This document shows, in pieces, positions 57,787-64,000 of a stretch of 64,000 bases of DNA; within the stretch, counting starts at the first letter, position 1, and every line of letters begins with the position of its first letter. Source of the stretch: Flavobacterium sp. GT3R68 (GTDB lineage Bacteria > Bacteroidota > Bacteroidia > Flavobacteriales > Flavobacteriaceae); contig NZ_VJZK01000002.1 in NCBI RefSeq assembly GCF_007109225.1, forward strand, positions 1 through 64,000, given 5' to 3'. Below the pieces are notes generated by a model, which saw only the letters and a program-made list of their open reading frames with translations, had not been told where the DNA came from and made no database searches. Both the position numbers and the translations under genes were made by a program.

Positions 57787-59151
57787 ATGAAAACTTCCCT
57801 TCTTCAAAAATACAATGTCCCTGGCCCAAGATATACCAGTTATCCAACCGTTCCCTATTGGAATGATAAAGATTTCAATCACCAAAATTGGATAGATACC
57901 CTTAAAAAATCATTTACAGAAAGCAATTCTGAAGAAGGTATAAGTCTTTATATCCACCTCCCTTTTTGTGAAAGCTTGTGCACTTTCTGTGGCTGCAATA
58001 AGCGCATCACAAAAAATCACGACATGGAACATCCTTATATTGATGCGGTTTTAAAAGAATGGGACTTGTACTGCAATATATTGGGAGTCAAACCAAAAAT
58101 TAAGGAAATTCATCTTGGTGGAGGAACGCCTACTTTTTTTTCCATTCAAAATTTAGAGAAATTAATCCATGGCATCTTTAAATATGCCGATAAAGCCAAA
58201 AACTCCGAATTTAGTTTTGAAGGTCATCCCAATAGTACGACTTATCAACATTTGCAAAAACTGTACGATTTAGGTTTCCGAAGAGTGAGTTTTGGTGTTC
58301 AGGATTATTCTGAAAAAATACAAAAAGCGATTCATCGTATCCAGCCTTTTCATAATGTGGCAAAAGTTACTTTTTGGGCAAAAGAAATCGGTTACACTTC
58401 TATTGGACATGATATTATCTACGGATTGCCATTTCAGGAAATCGAAAATATTATAGATACTATCGAAAAAACAAAATCATTACAGCCTGACAGGCTTGCC
58501 TTTTACAGCTATGCACATGTGCCGTGGATCAAGGGAAACGGACAGCGTGGCTTCAAAGATGAGGATATCCCGAAAGACAAAGAGAAACGAATGTTGTACG
58601 AAATCGGAAAACAATTGCTGTCAAAAAACGGATACGTGGAAATAGGAATGGATCATTTTGCTTTGAAAAGTGATAGTTTATTTCACTCTTTTCAAAATTC
58701 GGAATTACATCGGAATTTTATGGGCTATAGTGCATCCAAAACACAATTGATGATTGGTCTGGGCGTTTCTTCCATAAGTGACAGCTGGTATAGTTTTGCC
58801 CAAAATGTGAAGAAATTAGAGGATTATTATGAATTGTTGGAAAAGAATGAATTACCTGTTTTCAGGGGACACTTATTAACTGTTGAAGACCTCATCATCA
58901 GAAAACACATTCTGAATCTAATGTGCCAGTTTGAAACTTCATGGAAAAACAAATCCGCCTATTTCGAGGAACTTCCGGAAGTTTTAGTTCAACTGCAGGA
59001 AATGGAAAGCGACGGATTAATTAGGATTGAAAACGACACTATTCGGGTTACAGAAGCCGGAAAAGCATTTGTTCGGAATATTTGTATGGCATTTGATTTA
59101 CGTTTAAAGCGGAGAGCCCCGGAAACAGAGTTGTTTTCAATGACGATTTAA
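57787..59151 (+). CDS. hemN: oxygen-independent coproporphyrinogen III oxidase
   Basis: Radical-SAM enzyme that converts coproporphyrinogen III to protoporphyrinogen IX without oxygen in heme synthesis. 454 residues. The [4Fe-4S] motif is CESLCTFCGC (Cys61, Cys65, Cys68, plus Cys70), followed by EIHLGGGTPTFFSI. The N-terminal YNVPGPRYTSYPT and the later FYSYAHVPWIKGNGQRGF are features of true HemN and not of HemW-like proteins. An FNR-type box lies at class II distance upstream and a Crp/Fnr gene follows 89 bp downstream. Confidence 0.95.
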   Translation: MKTSLLQKYNVPGPRYTSYPTVPYWNDKDFNHQNWIDTLKKSFTESNSEEGISLYIHLPFCESLCTFCGCNKRITKNHDMEHPYIDAVLKEWDLYCNILGVKPKIKEIHLGGGTPTFFSIQNLEKLIHGIFKYADKAKNSEFSFEGHPNSTTYQHLQKLYDLGFRRVSFGVQDYSEKIQKAIHRIQPFHNVAKVTFWAKEIGYTSIGHDIIYGLPFQEIENIIDTIEKTKSLQPDRLAFYSYAHVPWIKGNGQRGFKDEDIPKDKEKRMLYEIGKQLLSKNGYVEIGMDHFALKSDSLFHSFQNSELHRNFMGYSASKTQLMIGLGVSSISDSWYSFAQNVKKLEDYYELLEKNELPVFRGHLLTVEDLIIRKHILNLMCQFETSWKNKSAYFEELPEVLVQLQEMESDGLIRIENDTIRVTEAGKAFVRNICMAFDLRLKRRAPETELFSMTI

Positions 59152-59240
59152 ACAAAAATTGAACAACATGATACGTTAAAAAATATGATATTTGTCGCAT
59201 TAATACCTTACTTTACAAGGCCAATCAACACTTTTTTATC

Positions 59241-59921
59241 ATGAGCAAGTGCGAACAATGTATCGTCAGAGAATTTACCTCACTGAAAGCACTCAAAAAA
59301 GACGAACTTTTAAAACTAAACGATTGCAAAATTTCTCATATCATCAAAAAAGGCGAAGTCATTTTTGAAGAGGGTGAAAACGTAAATGGAATTTACTGCA
59401 TTAAAGAAGGAATTTGTAAGCTTACAAAATTGAGCCCCAACGGTAAAGACCATATTGTAAAACTGGTTTCTAAAGGAGAATTATTAGGCCAACGCTCTAT
59501 GATTAGCGATGAACCAGCGAATTTAAGTGCTATAGCTCTTGAAGATATGCGCGTTTGCTTTATTCCGAAGACGGAAATGATGAATTTCTTTGATAAAAAT
59601 AATCATTTTTCAATGAATGTGATGAAAACCATTTGCGGAGACCTTAAAGATGCTGATGATCTTATGGTGGATATGGCGCAGAAAAGCGTAAAAGTAAGAC
59701 TGGCAATTTTGTTAATTTATTTGCATGATACTTTTGGCGAGAATGAAGACGGAAACTTAAAAATCCAACTTTCCAGAGACGAATTAGCAAGTATGATTGG
59801 CACTGCAACCGAAAGCTGTATCCGTCTGTTGTCCGATTTTAATAAATTGGGGGTAATTCAATTGACCGGAAAAAAAATTATCATAAAAGATCTTTCTAAA
59901 TTAACAAAGATGAACGTATAG
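59241..59921 (+). CDS. Crp/Fnr-family transcriptional regulator with an altered cysteine set
   Basis: 226 residues. An N-terminal cyclic-nucleotide-like beta-roll (about 35-110) leads through a dimer helix to a winged HTH: LSRDELASMIGTATESCIRL. The recognition helix keeps the Glu and Arg of FNR proteins that read TTGAT half-sites (E-S-x-x-R). Cysteines at 4, 7, 29, 53, 59 and 106 are seen. C4-x2-C7 and C106 match FNR Cys20, Cys23 and Cys122, but the position of FNR Cys29 is Thr13; Cys29 here lies further on. Oxygen sensing by an Fe-S cluster is possible but not certain. No clear palindrome precedes its own gene. Confidence 0.85.
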   Translation: MSKCEQCIVREFTSLKALKKDELLKLNDCKISHIIKKGEVIFEEGENVNGIYCIKEGICKLTKLSPNGKDHIVKLVSKGELLGQRSMISDEPANLSAIALEDMRVCFIPKTEMMNFFDKNNHFSMNVMKTICGDLKDADDLMVDMAQKSVKVRLAILLIYLHDTFGENEDGNLKIQLSRDELASMIGTATESCIRLLSDFNKLGVIQLTGKKIIIKDLSKLTKMNV

Positions 59922-59983
59922 TATTTTGCAGCCTTTCAAAATACTTTAGAACCTCCTGAAAAAAACGCACAAATAAAAAAGGT

Positions 59984-59997
59984 ATGATAAATATCAT
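59984..59997 (+). promoter_or_regulatory. FNR-type palindrome upstream of the 604-residue gene
   Basis: ATGATAAATATCAT has the core TGAT-N4-ATCA. Its centre (59990.5) is exactly 29.5 bp before the -7 element, as at hemN. Confidence 0.7.
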
Positions 59998-60019
59998 TTT
60001 TTAGAGAATACACTCCCGT

Positions 60020-60027
60020 TACTTTTG
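60020..60027 (+). promoter_or_regulatory. -7 promoter element of the 604-residue gene
   Basis: TACTTTTG, identical to the hemN element, 23 bp before the ATG at 60051. Confidence 0.65.
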
Positions 60028-60050
60028 TTGTTGTTAAAAATAATCTAAAT

Positions 60051-61865
60051 ATGACACCAATAAAATCACCACATACTTTTCATATCCCTGTAATGGGTCT
60101 TTCTTACACTATAGATAGCCCGATCCGGGTTGCTAAATATGGAATTTCTTCCGTAATTTCAATTATAGATGATGACCTGATTGAGAAAATGAATGCTTTT
60201 TACAGCAAAAAATTCAACTATCCTTATCACGAAATCACTCAAAAGATACATGATTATCGTGCAAAACGAATCACATCCTATTTGAATCTGGTGGATATAA
60301 TCGTAAAAGAAAAATTCGGACGTTTTAAAACAGAGTTGTCCGAAAGTAAAACTTCATTAGAACAATATGTTGCTATGCTGCCCACTAAATCGGGAATAAA
60401 GCAAAAATTGCAAGACATATTGGACAACGGTTATTCCTTTAAAGATCAAGTTGTACGTTTTATGGAAGAAAATCTTTACCCCGGCGAAATCGATGTGAAT
60501 ATAATGACTAAAGTCGATAAGGATAATTTTGACAAAAACGAACAATTGCCCATTGAATTCAATGATGCGCATGCCTCCCTGCGTGGTTTCGCCAACAGTA
60601 CCCTTTCTTCATCGGTAGTTCTTTCTGCAGGAATGAATCCCAGGTTATATAGTTATTTTGAAAATTTTGATGATTTTTTTCCTGATGCGGAAAACCACTT
60701 AAAAAAGAAAATTATAATAAAAGTCAGTGATTATCGTTCTGCCATGATTCAGGGTAATTTCCTTGCCAAAAAAGGGCTTTGGGTTTCAGAATATCGAATT
60801 GAATCCGGCTTAAACTGTGGTGGCCATGCCTTTGCGACAGAAGGTTTTTTATTGGGTCCGATCATGGAAGAATTCAAACAAAAAAAAGGCCAATTGATTC
60901 AGGAAGCACACGTTTTGATGGTTAAAGCACTAAAACAAAAAGGAATGCCAGTACCCGACCTACCATTAGCTTTAAAAATCACCGTTCAGGGTGGCGTAGG
61001 GACCTCCGAAGAACACGAATTTTTATTAAACCATTACGAGGCTGATTCTGTTGGATGGGGATCACCATTTTTACTGGTTCCTGAGGCTACATCTTTAGAT
61101 GATGACACCCGCGCGTTATTAGCAAATGCAAAAGAAGACGATTTCTATACCAGTAATATTTCGCCACTTGGCGTGCCGTTTAATACTGTCAAAGGAACTA
61201 CAAATGATATATGGAAACAAAAACGCATTGACCAAAATAAAGCAGGAAGTTCTTGTCCAAAAAAATTCCTGGCATTAAGTAAAGAATTTTCTAATAAAGG
61301 AATGTGCACGGCATCCAAAAAATACCAGGATATAAAACTAGAGGAATTAAACCAGCAAAAAGATAGCTTAACTGAAGTCGATTTTCAAAAAAACCGGGAA
61401 AAAATTACCGAAAAATCCTGCCTTTGTGTCGGATTGGCCAATGCTTCCCTTATAGAAAACAACCTCCCTATAAAAGGAGAATCTCAAGGCGTGGTAATCT
61501 GCCCAGGTCCGAATCTGGCTTATTTTAATCAGATCATAACCTTATCGGATATGGTAAAACATATTTACGGCAATGCTAATGTATTACCGGTTGGTTATCG
61601 TCCCAATATGTTTTTAAAAGAACTGCAAATGTATGTGGATTACTTTAAAGGTCAGATTTCTGCAGCTTCCGCTGAAAGTCCGGCTGTACAATTAAAAAAA
61701 TTACAGGCATTCAAATGCAATCTAATCGACGGAATTACCTATTATAAAAAATTATTATCTGAAACTCCCTTTTTTGAACACACAAAAAATCAAATTCAAT
61801 CCCAGCTTCAATACCATAATACTATATTGAATACGATTCTGATTCCTGAAAAAGTATTGGCATAA
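60051..61865 (+). CDS. uncharacterised nitronate-monooxygenase-like flavoprotein with a Cys-rich C-terminal half
   Basis: 604 residues, no signal peptide or membrane segment; I know no assigned function. MGLSYTIDSPIRVAKYGISS near the N-terminus, KIIIKVSDYRSAMIQGNFLA, ESGLNCGGHAFATEG (251-265) and ITVQGGVGTSEEHEFLLNHY with GWGSPFLLVPEAT match, in order, the pattern of FMN-binding TIM barrels of the nitronate monooxygenase/FabK type. A helical insert (about 50-160) splits the barrel. Seven cysteines (256, 402, 419, 457, 459, 484, 556) all lie in the second part, with C402-x16-C419 and C457-x-C459, and may bind Fe-S or another metal. Its FNR-type promoter matches that of hemN. A terminator follows. 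Flavin and metal binding are inferred. Confidence 0.7.
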   Translation: MTPIKSPHTFHIPVMGLSYTIDSPIRVAKYGISSVISIIDDDLIEKMNAFYSKKFNYPYHEITQKIHDYRAKRITSYLNLVDIIVKEKFGRFKTELSESKTSLEQYVAMLPTKSGIKQKLQDILDNGYSFKDQVVRFMEENLYPGEIDVNIMTKVDKDNFDKNEQLPIEFNDAHASLRGFANSTLSSSVVLSAGMNPRLYSYFENFDDFFPDAENHLKKKIIIKVSDYRSAMIQGNFLAKKGLWVSEYRIESGLNCGGHAFATEGFLLGPIMEEFKQKKGQLIQEAHVLMVKALKQKGMPVPDLPLALKITVQGGVGTSEEHEFLLNHYEADSVGWGSPFLLVPEATSLDDDTRALLANAKEDDFYTSNISPLGVPFNTVKGTTNDIWKQKRIDQNKAGSSCPKKFLALSKEFSNKGMCTASKKYQDIKLEELNQQKDSLTEVDFQKNREKITEKSCLCVGLANASLIENNLPIKGESQGVVICPGPNLAYFNQIITLSDMVKHIYGNANVLPVGYRPNMFLKELQMYVDYFKGQISAASAESPAVQLKKLQAFKCNLIDGITYYKKLLSETPFFEHTKNQIQSQLQYHNTILNTILIPEKVLA

Positions 61866-61900
61866 AAAAACGGTCTGAATCTTCAGACCGTTTTTTTTTA
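61864..61900. terminator. bidirectional Rho-independent terminator
   Basis: AACGGTCTGAA pairs with TTCAGACCGTT around two bases; A run on the left and T run on the right. It ends the plus-strand 60051 gene and the minus-strand permease gene. Confidence 0.88.
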
Positions 61901-61916
61901 TAATTATTTTCAAATG

Positions 61917-63362
61917 CTACTTCTTATTCATAAACAAGTAATACACCGGAATTCCAAGAGCCACAATACCCAATCCCAATCCGGTATTAGACGTATCGTA
62001 GATTAATAATGTTACACAGATTGCAGTGGTAACAATGATATAGATAGCGGGTACAATGGGATAACCAAAAGCTTTATAAGGTCTATCTGCTTCAGGTTCT
62101 TTTTTACGAAGGATAAAAACACCAATAATCGTCAAAATATAAAAAAGTAAGGATGCGAAGGTGGCGTAGGTCAATAAATCCCCGAATTTCCCTGAAATAC
62201 ATAATATAGAAGCCCAAAGACACTGCACCCATAAGGCTTTGGCTGGAACTTGGTTTTTATTGAGTTCCGTTGCCTGTTTGAAAAAGAGTCCGTCTTTAGC
62301 CATCGCAAAAAACAATCGCCCACCAGAAAGGATTAATCCGCTGTTACATCCAAAGGTCGAAACCATGATTAATGCTGCCATGACAAAAACGCCCACATTG
62401 CCCATAATGACGCTTGCGGCCGCCGCTCCCACCCTGTCGTTACTGGCAAACATGATTCCGTTTCCGGCCACATCGACAGTATTGGGATTTCCATGCATGG
62501 GTAATAAAGCCAAATAGGCAAGATTTGCCAAAATATAGATTATCGTTACAATCAGTGTTCCCAGAAACAAACTGCGGGGAATATTTTTTTTAGGTTCTTT
62601 TATTTCGCCTGCGATAAAGGTAACATTATTCCAGGCATCACTCGAAAACAGCGAATTAATTATTGTTGCTCCGGCTGCTCCCAAGATTGCCATTCCGGCG
62701 AGTTTCGTAACAGTTATTGTCCCGTCGGGATTAAGCACAGTTCTGCTTGCATCCCACATATTGGTAAAGTTATCCGTAAATACTTCCGTTTGCAAACCAA
62801 CGTACAAACCCAGAATTATCAATGCAAAAAGCGCCAACAGTTTAGCCGAGGTAAATATCAACTGTACGGTCTTCCCGCTTTTTACCCCTTGATTATTGAC
62901 GAATGTTAGCAATACAATACTGACGATTGCGAGAATCTTTTTGTTTGAAAAAACGAAATCAGTGCCCACGGTAAATAAGTCCTGATCTAATATTGGAAAT
63001 AAAATAGCTGCATAATTAGCAAAAGTAACCGCAACAGCAGCAATCACTCCCGTTTGGATTACCGTAAAAACGGTCCATCCGTATAGAAAAGAAATGAGTC
63101 TGCCATAAGCTCTTTGAATATATACGAATTGTCCGCCGGCTTTCGGCATCATTCCGGCCAATTCGCCATAACTTAATGCGGCCGCGACGGTAATAATACC
63201 GGTAATTAACCAAATTACAATCAACCAGCCTGCAGAGCCAATATCACGGGCCATTGCAGAAGTTACAATAAAAATACCGGAGCCAATCATGGATCCCGCT
63301 ACCAAACTTGTGGCGTCTATCAATCCTAGGGAACGTTTTAATTCGGTTTTATTTTCCTGCAT
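61917..63362 (-). CDS. APC-family amino acid permease
   Basis: 481 residues, about 12 membrane helices. The APC signature is at the N-terminus: LVAGSMIGSGIFIVTSAMAR, then YGELAGMMPKAGGQFVYIQR. SDAWNNVTFIAGEIKEPKKN is the loop typical of the LAT/APC group. Substrate unknown. It lies 30 bp after mazG on the same strand, so one transcript is likely. Confidence 0.9.
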   Translation of the reverse strand: MQENKTELKRSLGLIDATSLVAGSMIGSGIFIVTSAMARDIGSAGWLIVIWLITGIITVAAALSYGELAGMMPKAGGQFVYIQRAYGRLISFLYGWTVFTVIQTGVIAAVAVTFANYAAILFPILDQDLFTVGTDFVFSNKKILAIVSIVLLTFVNNQGVKSGKTVQLIFTSAKLLALFALIILGLYVGLQTEVFTDNFTNMWDASRTVLNPDGTITVTKLAGMAILGAAGATIINSLFSSDAWNNVTFIAGEIKEPKKNIPRSLFLGTLIVTIIYILANLAYLALLPMHGNPNTVDVAGNGIMFASNDRVGAAAASVIMGNVGVFVMAALIMVSTFGCNSGLILSGGRLFFAMAKDGLFFKQATELNKNQVPAKALWVQCLWASILCISGKFGDLLTYATFASLLFYILTIIGVFILRKKEPEADRPYKAFGYPIVPAIYIIVTTAICVTLLIYDTSNTGLGLGIVALGIPVYYLFMNKK

Positions 63363-63392
63363 ACAATAATGAATTAGGGTGTGTAAATTATG

Positions 63393-64000
63393 TTATATTT
63401 TCTTGGCTTCATTCCAAAAAACATCCATTTCTGCCAAAGTCATGTCCATTAAAGGTTTCCCCAATTCGCCTGCCTTGCTTTCTAAATACTGAAATCGTTT
63501 GATAAATTTCTTGTTGGTCCGCTCTAAAGCATCTTCGGGGTTTACATTTAAAAAACGGGCATAATTTATCATTGAAAATAAAACATCGCCAAATTCAGAC
63601 TCAATTTTATCCTGATTACCGGCTTCGACCTCAACTTGTAATTCCAGTAATTCTTCCTGGACTTTATCCCAAACCTGATGTGGCTCTTCCCAATCAAACC
63701 CCACGCCTTTTACTTTATCTTGGATACGACTGGCTTTTACCAATGCCGGCAGACTTTTCGGAACCCCTTCCAATACCGATGTCTTACCTTCTTTCAGTTT
63801 CAGTTTTTCCCAGTTCTGCTTTACTTCTTCCTCATCTTTCACAATAGTATCGCTGTAAATATGGGGATGACGGTGAATCAGTTTATCGCAGATTTCATTG
63901 CAGACATCTGCGATGTCGAAATCATTGGTCTCGCTGCCTATTTTTGCATAAAAAACAATGTGTAGTAATAAATCCCCTAATTCCTTTTTGACTTCATTCA
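63393..64000 (-). CDS. mazG: nucleoside triphosphate pyrophosphohydrolase MazG (5' end off the window)
   Basis: The frame is open to the right edge, about 202 codons; the start is outside. It reads NEVKKELGDLLLHIVFYAKI, HRHPHIYSDT, RIQDKVKGVGFDWE, EELLELQVEVEAGN and ESEFGDVLFSMINYARFLN, giving the two EExxE/ExxD magnesium sites of MazG. It hydrolyses NTPs to NMP and pyrophosphate and helps clean the nucleotide pool. The permease gene follows 30 bp downstream. Confidence 0.92.
   Translation of the reverse strand, partial: NEVKKELGDLLLHIVFYAKIGSETNDFDIADVCNEICDKLIHRHPHIYSDTIVKDEEEVKQNWEKLKLKEGKTSVLEGVPKSLPALVKASRIQDKVKGVGFDWEEPHQVWDKVQEELLELQVEVEAGNQDKIESEFGDVLFSMINYARFLNVNPEDALERTNKKFIKRFQYLESKAGELGKPLMDMTLAEMDVFWNEAKKI

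Noticed and set aside
59161..59240. FNR-type palindrome before the regulator's own gene
   Set aside because: Only isolated TGAT half-sites (about 59169 and 59186) are seen; the second half does not match.

Overview
This is a 64 kb chromosomal segment from a member of the Bacteroidota, most likely Flavobacteriaceae and close to Flavobacterium. The evidence is the fused SecDF, two type IX secretion (T9SS) style surface proteins, TonB-dependent-receptor-like and TPR envelope genes, Bacteroidota promoters (TTG, about 19 bp, then TAnnTTTG) in place of sigma70 promoters, weak Shine-Dalgarno signals, and an AT-rich genome whose genes match flavobacterial core genes throughout. No tRNA, rRNA, CRISPR array, transposase or prophage gene was seen.

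Layout. 1-4826 (minus): the 5' 1608 codons of a giant repetitive secreted protein that runs off the left edge. 4987-8588 (plus): folE, cysS, yidD, lgt, with a composite intergenic repeat before cysS. 8793-10286: a DUF808 membrane protein and a small protein that may belong to the bacterial eRF1-like group. 10421-18989 (minus): secDF, mdh, gyrB, asnB and a GreA/B-like protein. 19062-23869 (minus): a TonB-receptor-like barrel protein and a 1004-residue TPR protein, probably one operon. 24045: ftsE. 24763-35165: a surface-polysaccharide cluster in mixed orientation, with four glycosyltransferases, a Wzx flippase, an FdtA/QdtA-type ketoisomerase, a sugar aminotransferase, a hexapeptide acyltransferase, a FemAB/GNAT-like acyltransferase, an FkbM-like protein and a 2OG-Fe(II) oxygenase. 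35282: a second T9SS type B cargo. 37112-43749: a TRIC-type channel and a divergent RDD / SpoIIM-DUF4129-DUF4350-MoxR-DUF58 module. 43824-55523: housekeeping genes (SpoU methyltransferase, Rel/Spo, Fur-family regulator, purA, nhaA, OstA/LptA-like, class III aminotransferase, TPR protein, aroE). 55668: a DUF349 protein. 57787-61865: hemN, a Crp/Fnr-family regulator, and an uncharacterised 604-residue protein. 61917-64000 (minus): an APC permease and mazG, the latter cut by the right edge.

The most interesting part is 57.7-61.9 kb. hemN and the uncharacterised gene each have an FNR-type palindrome (TGAT-N4-ATCA) whose centre lies exactly 29.5 bp before a TACTTTTG -7 element. This is the class II activation geometry, and the Crp/Fnr regulator gene lies between them. 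A weaker site with the same geometry precedes ftsE. The uncharacterised protein looks like a divergent nitronate-monooxygenase-like flavin barrel with a cysteine-rich C-terminal half. I infer a local low-oxygen regulon that includes an undescribed flavin/metal protein. The RDD-SpoIIM-DUF4129-DUF4350-MoxR-DUF58 module and the surface-glycan cluster are the next most interesting regions.
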